Shown: positions 6,986 through 15,157 of the stretch, piece by piece
Layout of the letters: the number at the start of each line of letters is the position of its first letter
How positions within the stretch are numbered: the stretch's first letter is position 1
Assembly (NCBI GenBank): GCA_016841675.1
Contig: JAENYQ010000002.1
Location: 62,001-126,000 of the forward strand
Length of the DNA stretch: 64,000 nt
DNA from: Desulfotomaculum sp.
GTDB lineage: Bacteria > Bacillota > Desulfotomaculia > Desulfotomaculales > Desulfallaceae
Direction: 5' to 3'
Notes under the pieces: model-generated
Database searches by the model: none
The model's input: only the letters and a program-made list of their open reading frames with translations
What the model was told of the DNA's origin: nothing
Position numbers and translations under genes: made by a program

Positions 6986-9208
6986 TTATCCGATACTCTG
7001 CAAACCTTTGCGGCGTTTGGCTTTCTTGGCTGATTCTTTGTGCTGCAGCGATTGCGGGTCGGGGTACTCAATCCGGTTGTGGAATATTCCCGACAATACC
7101 CTGATAAAGGCACTGGCAATGATATCTAAATCCTTCAGAGTCAAGTCGCATTCATCCAACTGGCCGTCCATCAGCTTATCTTTAATAATCTTCCGCACAA
7201 TCCCTTCCACCCGGCCGGATGTGCGGTTTTGTAATGATCGGACCGCCGCTTCAATTGCATCGGCCAGCATAACCATAGCTGCTTCCTTGGTTTGGGGTTT
7301 GGGACCTTCGTAGCGAAACTCTTCTTCGGTGACGTTTTCATTTTTATTGTTTTCCATAGCCTTATGATAGAAAAAACTACACACGCTGTTACCGTGGTGT
7401 TGTTCAATTATTTCGGTAATACCCTCAGGCAGTTTTTGCTCCCGGGCCAGTTCCACCCCGTCTTTAACGTGCGAGGTTAAAATCAGGGTGCTCAGCGTGG
7501 GCGCTATTTTATCATGGGGGTTGTCGCCCATTTGGTTTTCAATAAAAAAGTACGGTCTTTTTATTTTGCCAATGTCATGGTAATAAGCAGCCACTCTCAC
7601 CAGCAGCGCATCACCGCCCACGGCGTTTGCCGCTGCCTCGGCCAGGTTGCCTACCAGCAGGCTGTGGTGGTAAGTACCCGGCGCCTCAATCTGCAGCCGC
7701 CTAAGCAGTGCGTTACCCGGGTTGGACAACTCCAGCAGCCGTACTGACGAGGTAATTCCGAAGGCGCTTTCCAGGTAAGGTATGGCTCCGTTGGTTAAAA
7801 TGGAAGACAAAATACCGTTTACAGAACCAAGTATCAGGCTGGATGTTATTACCAGCCCAATGGATATTTCACTTAACAGACCCATGGAGAATATGGCAGC
7901 CATGCCGGCAGCGCCGGCATAAAAACCAGCCCGGGCCAGGTCGCTGCGCTGGCTGAGCTTGCTTACCCCGTAAATCCCGGTGATACCGCCGATCAGGCCC
8001 ACCACTGCAAATTTAATTTCACCGCCGGTCATTAATCCCAGCATGAAGCTCATCACGGCCACCACCAGCACGGCCAGGCGAGAATCCAGCAGGATGGCGA
8101 TTAGCATCCCTGCTGCCGCAATAGGCGCCAGGTAGCCGAACAAGGCACCAAATTCAGGCCATTGGCCTATGTTAATGGCAATGATAGCCTTGGCCACCCC
8201 CAAAACACCCAGCACAATAATACCCAGCAGGTACAGGTGGCCGGCATTGCGGTATATTTCCCTATTTTGTTGGTACAGGTAAAACAATACCACCACCATC
8301 ATCAAGCCCACCAGCAAGGCCGAGCCCAGCACGGATGATACCGGCAATGTGGGGCGGGTCAAGTTCAGCGCGTCCAGTTTGGCCAGGTGTTCATCGGTGA
8401 CTATTTCACCCACACCAATTATCTTTTCATCCTTTTTAACGGTAACCATCACCGGGTTAACCGCTTCCCGGGCCGTATCTTTTAAACGTTCTGTTTTATC
8501 GGAATCATAAAAACGGTTCGGCCGCAAGAAATTACGCACCATGCCAGCGGCCAGTTCATTATAAGCACCGGACAGCTGTAAAGACGGTAGCCCTTCGATA
8601 AGTTCTTTTTCTGCATCAGACAAATTTTCTTGAGCCACACCTTCCGGTGTTCCCATTACCCTGACTACCATGGCAGTAAGGCCAGTCTCCAGGCGGTTTA
8701 GGTTTTGTTCTTGATCGGGCTGAGTCAGCGATTTAATTACATCGTCAGACAAATTGAATGGAATGATATCTCTTAGCTGCTGCACCTTTTCCGTTTCAGC
8801 CAGCTTCTCGGCAGTTTCATCAGCCTGTTCCCCTTCGGTTGCAACCAATTCCTCGTTTGCCTGAACAGCTATGATGGATTTAACCAGTTCGGAAATATTC
8901 TGCTGCACATCCACACTAACGCGCGGGTCCACGATATACTGTCGTTCAATCCTGGTTGCCGCCAATGACCGGGCCTCTTCAGTGCTGACCTTATCCTCAA
9001 AAGTTACTCCTTGAGGGGCATGAATATCCCTCGGTGAGACTTGGCCCACAACCAGGTTTACTTTTTGAGGCATAAAATCCACGGCTATAATTAGGGTCAG
9101 GGCAATAAAAAAAACTATAGCGGCCAAACCCCGGCGCACTTTCCTTTTACCGGCCAATTGACTGAAGCTGTCCACGATTCTTCCCTTAAACTTAACTGGA
9201 GGGCGCAT
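6986..9208 (-). CDS. pgpH: 7TM-HD family cyclic-di-AMP phosphodiesterase PgpH (YqfF)
   Basis: PgpH is a membrane phosphodiesterase that hydrolyses cyclic-di-AMP. The order of parts is typical: an N-terminal membrane anchor, a long extracellular 7TMR-HDED region, a block of seven hydrophobic segments in the middle third, and a cytoplasmic HD domain with HHSLLVGNLAEAAA and YYHDIGK (the latter near residue 547 in track numbering), plus a second histidine pair EQHHG. Length is about 740 residues, as expected. I choose ATG 9208, eight bases after GGGGAG, over the upstream GTG at 9217. phoH and yqfD precede it on the same strand, the standard Firmicute order. Confidence 0.95.
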   Translation of the reverse strand: MRPPVKFKGRIVDSFSQLAGKRKVRRGLAAIVFFIALTLIIAVDFMPQKVNLVVGQVSPRDIHAPQGVTFEDKVSTEEARSLAATRIERQYIVDPRVSVDVQQNISELVKSIIAVQANEELVATEGEQADETAEKLAETEKVQQLRDIIPFNLSDDVIKSLTQPDQEQNLNRLETGLTAMVVRVMGTPEGVAQENLSDAEKELIEGLPSLQLSGAYNELAAGMVRNFLRPNRFYDSDKTERLKDTAREAVNPVMVTVKKDEKIIGVGEIVTDEHLAKLDALNLTRPTLPVSSVLGSALLVGLMMVVVLFYLYQQNREIYRNAGHLYLLGIIVLGVLGVAKAIIAINIGQWPEFGALFGYLAPIAAAGMLIAILLDSRLAVLVVAVMSFMLGLMTGGEIKFAVVGLIGGITGIYGVSKLSQRSDLARAGFYAGAAGMAAIFSMGLLSEISIGLVITSSLILGSVNGILSSILTNGAIPYLESAFGITSSVRLLELSNPGNALLRRLQIEAPGTYHHSLLVGNLAEAAANAVGGDALLVRVAAYYHDIGKIKRPYFFIENQMGDNPHDKIAPTLSTLILTSHVKDGVELAREQKLPEGITEIIEQHHGNSVCSFFYHKAMENNKNENVTEEEFRYEGPKPQTKEAAMVMLADAIEAAVRSLQNRTSGRVEGIVRKIIKDKLMDGQLDECDLTLKDLDIIASAFIRVLSGIFHNRIEYPDPQSLQHKESAKKAKRRKGLQSIG

Positions 9209-9261
9209 GTTATCCACTCCCCTTATTGTAGCGACCCGGTATTATACAAAAGCTGCCTACG

Positions 9262-10230
9262 CTACTCAACCGGTGCGCTTTCATCGCTGTAAGCCTGTAC
9301 AATCTCCCGCACCAGTGGATGCCTGACGATGTCCTGGCTGGATAATTCTTGGAATGATATGTCCTTAATGTTTCTCAATACCTGCCGGGCGTGAATCAGA
9401 CCGGATTGCTGCCCCTTGGGCAGGTCCACCTGGGTGACGTCCCCGGTGATCACCGCCCGGGCACCATACCCCAGGCGGGTAAGGAGCATTTTCATTTGCT
9501 CCGGGGTGGTATTCTGGGCCTCATCAAGAATGACAAAGGAATCCTCCAGCGTCCTGCCCCGCATATAAGCCAGGGGCGCAATCTCAATAATGTGCCGTTC
9601 CAAGTATTTTTGCGTACTTTCAAAGCCCAGCACATCGTAAAGACTGTCATATAAAGGGCGCAGATAAGGATCCACTTTCTCTTGCAAATCGCCGGGTAAA
9701 AATCCTAGTTTTTCTCCGGCTTCAACCGCCGGCCTGGTCAAAACGATCCGGTTTACGTTGCGGTTGCGTAGTGCCCGAATGGCCATCACCACTGCCAGGT
9801 AAGTTTTCCCGGTACCGGCCGGGCCAACGGCGAAAACAATATCATATTTTTGCAGGGCCTCAATATACTTCTGCTGGCCCACCGTCTTGGACTTGATTTT
9901 CTTACCCCTTGGGGTTACCAGTACCACATCCCTGGCCAAACCCTGGATGACGTCAGTTTGGCCTGCTTTTACAGCGTCAATGGTATAATTAATCTCATGG
10001 GTTGTCAACCGGTTTCCGGCTCGGTAAAATTCTTGCAGTTGACCGATAACCACCCGGGTCGTTTCCACCTGCTCCCGGTTGCCCATAATTAACAATTCTT
10101 CACCCCGGGCCACCATCTTAACACCCAGAGTCTGCTCTAAAAGGGATAAATTTTGATCATGCCGGCCGAATATCTCCGCCGCGGCACCTAAATCATCCAT
10201 TATTACTCGGTCTTCCAAGTTATCCGTCAA
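9262..10230 (-). CDS. phoH: PhoH-family ATPase (YbeZ/PhoL type)
   Basis: This is a cytoplasmic P-loop ATPase of the PhoH family, thought to act with YbeY in RNA metabolism. Walker A GPAGTGKT is at residues 136-143, and a DEAQN Walker B segment (SFVILDEAQN) follows about 90 residues later. The length of 322 residues is usual. It starts at a TTG that overlaps the yqfD stop by four bases (TTGA), with GAGGAGG nine bases upstream, so it is translationally coupled to yqfD. Confidence 0.95.
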   Translation of the reverse strand: MTDNLEDRVIMDDLGAAAEIFGRHDQNLSLLEQTLGVKMVARGEELLIMGNREQVETTRVVIGQLQEFYRAGNRLTTHEINYTIDAVKAGQTDVIQGLARDVVLVTPRGKKIKSKTVGQQKYIEALQKYDIVFAVGPAGTGKTYLAVVMAIRALRNRNVNRIVLTRPAVEAGEKLGFLPGDLQEKVDPYLRPLYDSLYDVLGFESTQKYLERHIIEIAPLAYMRGRTLEDSFVILDEAQNTTPEQMKMLLTRLGYGARAVITGDVTQVDLPKGQQSGLIHARQVLRNIKDISFQELSSQDIVRHPLVREIVQAYSDESAPVE

Positions 10231-11495
10231 GCGCCGGAACCTCCTCCGCGGTATTGATAAGGCTTGTCAATGCCAATATCCTCAAGTGTCTCAACTATGG
10301 CCCTGACACGCACCGTGCCGGAACCGGTTGTTTCCACTTCTTCAAGCCGTTCATTAACTATTTTTGCGCCTTCGGGCAGTTGCTCGCGAATGCTGTCCAG
10401 TACGTTCCGTCCGGCCAGGCGCCGGGCCTCATCCCTAGTGTAACTTCTAGTGTAAAGTTTTTCCTCATAGTACCTCACCGTTAGTAATTCGACGGGCAGG
10501 TTTATATTCCTCCAAACAGGTGCCCGTTTAACCTCAATGTCCAGTGCGTAATGCTCAAAAGGAAGTTTTCGCGGCCCTATTAGAATTATTTCCTTACTCC
10601 CTAATTTAATGCCAAATCTGGTAGTTTCACGACCGGTAATCTCGGCGCCTTTTTCCATCAGCTTCATATTTGCCACGCCCTCGTACCAAACCCTGGCCCT
10701 GACGATCCCCCGAGCGTGGACATAACGAAGCGGCTGTTGCTCTTTGGGTTCCAGGGCGTCTTCCCCGTCTGGGGCTTCTTTTTCTTCATCTATTACCGGG
10801 GGCGGGATAGCGGCTGATATCAGTACCTGTCCGGAAGTAACGGTATCTCCCTCTTTAACCTCGGGGTGCCCGCTGAGCACCAGTATCTCTTTAACCAGTC
10901 CGTCCTTGACTGCCACCACATCCACCGGATGCCCGGTTTCATCCGGGGGCGGCAATTTTTTCTCTACCACCTTGATGTACACTCTGGTGCCTTCAACGTA
11001 TACACCAACCCAGGACAAACCCGGCACTTGGTCCAGTATGGTTTCCTCCAAGGTGGGTACGTCTAGTGTCCACCGGGGCACTCCTTGTTTCAGACCAGCC
11101 TGGCGGGCCACTTGCTCGACCGCCTGGTCGGTTACCAGCTTATTGCCAGTGACCTCGATGAACCACACAAATGACGACAGCACGTATAGCGCTGCCACAA
11201 ATATCAGGGCACCTGCTGTCATAGCCTGGCGCCGCTTCATCCGACTGACTAAAAAGGGCAGACCATGCCGACCGATTATTTTAAACCGGCAGCCCGTCAT
11301 CCGGGCCACGTGACGCAAGGCTTGTACACCACTTAATCGCACTTTCATGGCCACCCGACCGGTGCCTATGCCGGTTACATCCCATAAAAACACCCCTCGG
11401 GAAACGGCCAGGTTGATGAATTTTTCCAGGCACCCCTCGGGCAGCGTTATAGTAACGTACCCACCTAAGCGGGACAGAAATCTAAACAACAGCAT
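10227..11495 (-). CDS. yqfD: Sporulation protein YqfD
   Basis: YqfD is a sporulation-associated membrane protein of poorly known mechanism, found only in endospore formers. The 422-residue protein has a cytoplasmic N-terminal domain, one clear transmembrane segment (AGALIFVAALYVLSSFVWFIEV, from about residue 95) and a long extracytoplasmic portion ending in EDIGIDKPYQYRGGGSGA. It directly follows yqfC and overlaps phoH by four bases, the classic order in Firmicutes. Confidence 0.93.
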   Translation of the reverse strand: MLLFRFLSRLGGYVTITLPEGCLEKFINLAVSRGVFLWDVTGIGTGRVAMKVRLSGVQALRHVARMTGCRFKIIGRHGLPFLVSRMKRRQAMTAGALIFVAALYVLSSFVWFIEVTGNKLVTDQAVEQVARQAGLKQGVPRWTLDVPTLEETILDQVPGLSWVGVYVEGTRVYIKVVEKKLPPPDETGHPVDVVAVKDGLVKEILVLSGHPEVKEGDTVTSGQVLISAAIPPPVIDEEKEAPDGEDALEPKEQQPLRYVHARGIVRARVWYEGVANMKLMEKGAEITGRETTRFGIKLGSKEIILIGPRKLPFEHYALDIEVKRAPVWRNINLPVELLTVRYYEEKLYTRSYTRDEARRLAGRNVLDSIREQLPEGAKIVNERLEEVETTGSGTVRVRAIVETLEDIGIDKPYQYRGGGSGA

Positions 11496-11512
11496 TACAG
11501 GTCGCCTCCTAA

Positions 11513-11797
11513 TTAATTGTAAAAGGACAGAGAGTTAATTTGACCTTCCACACATATTTCATCAGGCAAAATATTGCGCAAAGTCAGATTCTCGCCGGTG
11601 ACTTCTACAACCTTGTCGTTAACGACGACCCGGACCAACTGCGGGTTATATTCCTGGATCCCACGATGATTTTCAATAAACACTTGCAGGTTGCCCACTA
11701 GCACAATTTTGGGCAAATCAAGCATGATATCACCGGGCAACTCCAGGTAATCAGAGAATTGCCTTTTAAAACGGTTTTTTAAATCCTTCCAGGCCAT
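11513..11797 (-). CDS. yqfC: Sporulation protein YqfC
   Basis: YqfC is a small sporulation protein made in the mother cell of Bacillus-type spore formers; its mechanism is unknown. The mature frame is 94 residues starting MAWKDLKNRFKRQF. Family-typical text includes LPGDIMLDLPKIVLVGN and DEICVEGQINSLSFYN at the C-terminus. The ORF track extends the frame 25 codons upstream, but ATG 11797 sits eight bases behind GGAGGGG and matches family length. It is followed within about 20 bases by yqfD. Confidence 0.9.
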   Translation of the reverse strand: MAWKDLKNRFKRQFSDYLELPGDIMLDLPKIVLVGNLQVFIENHRGIQEYNPQLVRVVVNDKVVEVTGENLTLRNILPDEICVEGQINSLSFYN

Positions 11798-11838
11798 AAA
11801 AATCCCCTCCTTGCCACTAACTTTATGCGGCCCGGAGG

Positions 11839-11868
11839 GGAAAAATAACGCTTTTAAGGTTATTTTTA
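11839..11868. terminator. Hairpin upstream of yqfC
   Basis: AAAAATAAC and GTTATTTTT form an inverted repeat with a short loop about 45 bases upstream of yqfC. It could end transcription arriving from the selenoprotein gene or simply mark the repeat boundary. The stem is AT-rich, so confidence is modest. Confidence 0.4.
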
Positions 11869-11887
11869 CCAATTATATTTGCTACCT

Positions 11888-11980
11888 TGGGACATTATAC
11901 GTTGGGGACATTCATAAGTTGGGGACATTCCTCCGCAGGAGGTGTGTCGCCTTTCCGCTACAGGAGGTGTGTCCCCTTTC
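11888..11980 (+). repeat. GGGGACA-type repeat element (copy 1)
   Basis: Tandem units of GGGGACATT spaced by TCATAAGTT-like text lead into a short palindrome CCTCCGCAGGAGG and the motif AGGAGGTGTGTCCCC. Nearly the same text, in the opposite orientation, lies at 32727-32937 downstream of another gene. It is a dispersed intergenic element with no coding potential that I can support. Confidence 0.75.
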
Positions 11981-11988
11981 CCTTTTTA

Positions 11989-12333
11989 TTACTCTGCCTT
12001 TTGCTGCATCTCTTTCAGAGCGTTGGTAATTACATCGGCCGATATACCGCCATGAAAACGGGGTTCATTGTTAATTACCGTCAGCGGCAGTCTTACCTTA
12101 CCCAGGATGGCCGTGATGTTAGGGTATTGGTTAACTTCCTCAGTGGATACGTCCACGAATTTGGTAGTTACATCGTCCCCGAAATCGCCCTTCAGGGTTG
12201 TACCTAGTTCCTCGGCCTCTTGTTTCATAGTTTTTTCTGCTCCGCACCCGGCGGATGGCCTCGGCCCTCAACCACCAGAGCTGGCGGCCGGAGCGTTAAG
12301 TCCAAAAACAATCACTTCAAATGGCTGCTCCAT
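11989..12333 (-). CDS. Candidate selenoprotein, small thioredoxin-like protein (Sec22)
   Basis: The ORF track shows only the C-terminal 79 residues. Extending upstream in the same frame gives ATG 12333 behind AGGAGG (track of 114 codons plus stop) interrupted by one TGA at 12268-12270. Read as selenocysteine this gives MEQPFEVIVFGL, then SSGGUGPRPSAGCG, a redox-like U/C motif at positions 22 and 30. A beta-strand opening and the segment VRLPLTVINNEPRFHGG with a conserved-type cis-proline context suggest a thioredoxin-like fold, perhaps near the DUF1462/YuzD group. That assignment is by eye. A hairpin with a GG-containing loop starts 13 bases after the TGA, as bacterial SECIS elements require. 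It lies head-to-head with selD, itself apparently Sec-containing. The alternative is a pseudogene with one nonsense mutation, which the hairpin and the intact remainder argue against. Confidence 0.78.
12241..12270 (-). promoter_or_regulatory. SECIS-like hairpin for the candidate selenoprotein
   Basis: After the TGA codon (12268-12270) and a 12-base spacer, TCCGC and GCGGA form a five-base-pair stem around the loop CGGGT. Bacterial SECIS hairpins lie at this distance inside the coding region and expose G or GU in the apical loop for SelB. Distance and loop are seen directly; SelB binding is inferred. Confidence 0.65.
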
Positions 12334-12562
12334 GATTAAGTTTCCTCCTCTGTAAAATCTGGCTTGTACACAATCATTCAGATTTTATCATATTTTTACT
12401 CAAGAAGTACACCTTTATGTTCGGTCATAAATGAAAATACATAAAAATATTTTTTTGATGCCCGGGCTTCCATAAAAATATTATATAAGAATAATAAAGG
12501 AAACAAAAATGTAAAAATTGAATAATTGCACATGCTAATGAAAAGAGAGAAGAGGATATTAC
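12334..12562. promoter_or_regulatory. Divergent promoter region between selenoprotein gene and selD
   Basis: About 230 AT-rich bases separate the two divergent selenium genes. For selD a weak sigma-A-like pair is visible: TTGATG at 12455-12460 and TATTAT at 12479-12484, 18 bases apart. No operator is evident. The promoter for the minus-strand gene is not clear. Confidence 0.4.
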
Positions 12563-13666
12563 ATGCCTGATTCTAAAAAAAACATGAAGTTAACCGGGCT
12601 GACCCAGGTTCCCGGGTGAGCTTCCAAGGTGGGTCCCCACACCCTGTCGCAGGTACTGCGACATATACCAGTCTCCAATGACCCGCGCCTGATGGTCGGC
12701 CTGGAAACCTCGGATGATGCCGCTGTTTACAAGTTAAACGACGACCAGGCACTGATCCAGACGGTAGACTTTTTTACACCCATGGTTGACGATCCCTACC
12801 TGTACGGCCAAATCGCGGCCGCCAACGCACTGAGCGACATCTATGCCATGGGTGGCAGACCGCTTATGGCGTTGAACATAGTATGCTTCCCCGACTGCCT
12901 GCCTCATACGATACTGGAAGAAATATTACGGGGGGGGGCTGAGAAAGTACAGGAAGCGGGCGGCATTATTGCCGGCGGACATACAGTGCGCGATGCCGAG
13001 CCCAAGTACGGACTTACCGTGACCGGCTTGGCCCGGCCCGAACAAATTACCGCCAATGCCGGAGCCAGAGCAGGTGACTTACTGGTGCTTACCAAGCCGC
13101 TGGGTACCGGTATTATCATTACCGGTATCAAAGCGGAAATGGTATCAGAAGCGGCAGTAAGTGTAGCCGCCCAAAGCATGTCCGCTCTGAACAGAGAGGC
13201 ATCCGAAGCCATGCTGCGGCATGGCGCCAAGGCTTGCACCGATATCACCGGGTTTGGACTGTTGGGTCACGCTTCCGAAATGGCCGGCGCCAGCGGGGTG
13301 ACCCTGGAGATTGATTACTCATCTCTGCCGCTGCTGCCCGAAACCATGAACATGGCCCGGATGGGTCTGATCCCCGGCGGAGCTTACGACAACCGGGAAT
13401 ACCTGCGCGGCCGGGTTGAGCTGGACGAGGGTCTTAAGCCCGAGGAACAGATGCTGCTCTTTGACCCCCAAACATCCGGCGGGCTGTTGGTGTCCATCCC
13501 CGCCCCCGGCGCTGAAAAAATAATCAGCGAGCTGGCCGGGGCAGGCATCCATGCCGCTATCATCGGCCGGGTGCTGCCCCGGGAAGAAAAATTAATCAGA
13601 GTGGTGCCTAGTGGTGATAAAGAAGAAGTGGGCACCAAGGCGAAAGGAGAAGTAGGCACCCAATGA
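12563..13666 (+). CDS. selD: Selenide, water dikinase SelD, selenocysteine-containing
   Basis: SelD makes selenophosphate from selenide and ATP, the selenium donor for selenocysteine and selenouridine. The ORF track starts at 12629 because TGA at 12617-12619 interrupts the frame. The true start is ATG 12563, giving 367 residues with Sec19 in PGUASKVGP, where other SelD proteins have Cys or Sec followed by a catalytic Lys (here Lys22). Family motifs follow: GLETSDDAAVY, QTVDFFTP, GRPLMALNIV, GGHTVRDAEPKYGL and TDITGFGLLGH. A SECIS-type hairpin is just downstream of the TGA. The last four bases overlap the yedF start, so both are in one operon. Confidence 0.93.
12617..12663 (+). promoter_or_regulatory. 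bSECIS element of selD
   Basis: Downstream of the UGA, TGTCGCAG and CTGCGACA form a perfect eight-base-pair stem (12645-12663) closing a three-base loop. The core GCAGGTACTGC closely resembles the apical part of the E. coli fdhF SECIS (GCAGGUCUGC). The loop G/U lies about 33-35 bases after the UGA, inside the usual range. Confidence 0.8.
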
Positions 13667-14280
13667 ATCATAAAACAGTGGACTGCCGTGGGCTGGCCTG
13701 CCCGCAGCCGGTATTAAATACTAAAAAAGCTATGGAAACAGAAGGTATTGCATCAATAATTACGATCGTTGATAACGATGTTGCCCGCCAAAATGTCATC
13801 TTGTTCGCTAAAAACGCCGGTTATGAGGTGACTGAAGAAGCAAAGGACGACGCATTTCACCTAAATATCAGCCACCCGGGTGAAGCCCTGCCCTCAAAAA
13901 CAGATGGCGGTTATAAACAGGAAACCACACGGTCTGCCGAGTCGGGTCCGGTTTACTTTATCACCACCAACGCCCTGGGGCAGGGTTCCCCGGACCTGGG
14001 CCAGGTGCTTATAAAAAGCCTGTTCACCACCCTGGCGGAGATGAATCCGCCGCCGGCAGCACTGCTGTTTCTTAATACCGGTGTTTTCCTGACCTGTGCC
14101 GGCTCAGATGTGATGAATCAGCTGGAAAAGATGCATGCCTCCGGCACCAGCGTACTTTCCTGCGGCACTTGCCTGGACTATTACAAAATCAATGACAAAC
14201 TTAAAATCGGCTCTGTCTCCAACATGTTTGAAATAAACAACTGGCTTAGCGGACCACACATGGTCACTACCATCGCCTGA
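13663..14280 (+). CDS. yedF: Selenium metabolism protein YedF (TusA + DsrE-like)
   Basis: A 205-residue two-domain protein commonly found beside selD. The N-terminal SirA/TusA domain carries CRGLACPQP (catalytic-type Cys13 in the CPxP motif). The C-terminal DsrE/DsrF-like half (from about residue 95, YFITTNALGQG) ends with CAGSDVMNQ and the cysteine motif CGTCLDYY. TusA proteins relay persulfide sulfur; here delivery of selenium or sulfur to SelD is the likely role, inferred from context. Its ATG overlaps the selD stop (ATGA). A terminator follows. Confidence 0.92.
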   Translation: MNHKTVDCRGLACPQPVLNTKKAMETEGIASIITIVDNDVARQNVILFAKNAGYEVTEEAKDDAFHLNISHPGEALPSKTDGGYKQETTRSAESGPVYFITTNALGQGSPDLGQVLIKSLFTTLAEMNPPPAALLFLNTGVFLTCAGSDVMNQLEKMHASGTSVLSCGTCLDYYKINDKLKIGSVSNMFEINNWLSGPHMVTTIA

Positions 14281-14310
14281 AGCTGCAACACCTTCAAAAA
14301 CCCGTCCTTA

Positions 14311-14346
14311 ATCCTTGCCAGATCTGGCAAGGATATTTATTTTTAG
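14311..14346 (+). terminator. Terminator of the selD-yedF operon
   Basis: A perfect palindrome (ATCCTTGCCAGA / TCTGGCAAGGAT) 30 bases after the yedF stop is followed by an AT-rich run ending in TTTTT. Confidence 0.85.
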
Positions 14347-14389
14347 GCTGCATGCCGGGGCTTAGCGGTCCACTAAAAAGCGCGCCCTT

Positions 14390-14713
14390 TTAGCGTGTAG
14401 GAGAATTGTTATTTCTTCCTTCACATTTAATTCGAACGGCTTCCGTCGGAGGGCGCTGCGGGGAGTGCACTATAGTCAGGCTGTTATAAATTATTTCTTT
14501 CTCGTATTGTAAACCTTCGTTGTTGTAATACCTTTTCCTTATTTCCACCCTGGGGATAAATACTGAAAACTCGTGGGGCACCGGGATATTTACTCGACGG
14601 GCTAATGTGACCTTCATTTCACCTATTTCGATACTAGCAAAATCATAATTGTTTTGTTTTTCAATATTGTTTTGATATTTAAGCAGAGCCCTTTTTATTT
14701 TAGAAAAAAACAT
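14390..14713 (-). CDS. Hypothetical protein, 107 aa
   Basis: A basic, soluble-looking protein beginning MFFSKIKRALLKYQNNIEKQ, with a probable beta-rich centre (EIGEMKVTLARRVNIPVPHEFSVFIP) and a polar C-terminus. I recognise no family. A GGGAG box nine bases upstream of ATG 14713 supports translation. It is convergent with selD-yedF and divergent from the permease, so it is transcribed alone. Base composition matches the surroundings more than the left-end element. Confidence 0.55.
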   Translation of the reverse strand: MFFSKIKRALLKYQNNIEKQNNYDFASIEIGEMKVTLARRVNIPVPHEFSVFIPRVEIRKRYYNNEGLQYEKEIIYNSLTIVHSPQRPPTEAVRIKCEGRNNNSPTR

Positions 14714-15080
14714 ACTATCTATCTCCCGGCAAATAACACATTTTTAGATGGTTATATTTTATATTTATATAATATTCTATTTACAAGGAAATAGTTACCA
14801 TTTAAAAATTAATCACCAACATTCATCTATTCCTTATTACATTTTCTTATACCCGGCCACATAATTATAAATGACTAGATACCTTATTTAGCTTAAGCTT
14901 TAGCTTAAGCATATTTACAATTCGAAACACTTATGGCATACTTAAAAATAAGCAAATCAAATAATCATTTCGTTTGACCCTGGGAAAAGGGTGCAAGGCA
15001 TGGGACGACTAATAACTGTATAAAGGTAATTTTCGGGTGGGGTCGATACCGGCCACTGCGGAATTTTCCGGCTGCCAGGG
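14714..15080. other. Long leader region of the permease gene
   Basis: About 370 bases without a gene. The first part is AT-rich, with a doubled TAGCTTAAGC near 14888-14910. From about 14960 the sequence becomes GC-rich and structured, running into the alternative hairpins before the permease gene. It probably contains the permease promoter and the ligand-sensing part of the leader, if there is one. Confidence 0.45.
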
Positions 15081-15120
15081 GGGGCAGCCAGCATTTGTGC
15101 TGGCTGCCCCTCTATTTTTG
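14965..15120 (+). promoter_or_regulatory. Candidate riboswitch/attenuator leader upstream of the ArsB/NhaD permease
   Basis: The last part of the leader has two mutually exclusive hairpins. GGCTGCC (15070-15076) can pair with GGCAGCC (15083-15089). The same GGCAGCC lies inside a 13-base-pair terminator stem (15081-15093 with 15098-15110, loop TTTG) followed by TCTATTTTT. The GC-rich stretch just upstream would be the sensor. I could not match it to a riboswitch class. Ion-sensing leaders are known before Na+/H+ and related transporters, so such a ligand is a hypothesis only. Confidence 0.6.
15081..15120 (+). terminator. Leader terminator before the permease gene
   Basis: A 13-base-pair stem, GGGGCAGCCAGCA paired with TGCTGGCTGCCCC, has a four-base loop followed by a T-rich tract. 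It ends 38 bases before the permease start codon, so it would block expression unless prevented. Confidence 0.85.
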
Positions 15121-15157
15121 TGTCTAATTTTGGTAAGTATTGAGAGGAGAGAAACAC

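Noticed and set aside
10744-11313. 189-residue plus-strand ORF opposite yqfD
   Set aside because: Antisense shadow of the conserved yqfD gene, with Ser/Thr/Pro-rich low-complexity translation.
11887-12207. 106-residue plus-strand ORF
   Set aside because: It is a translation of the GGGGACA repeat and of the antisense of the candidate selenoprotein.
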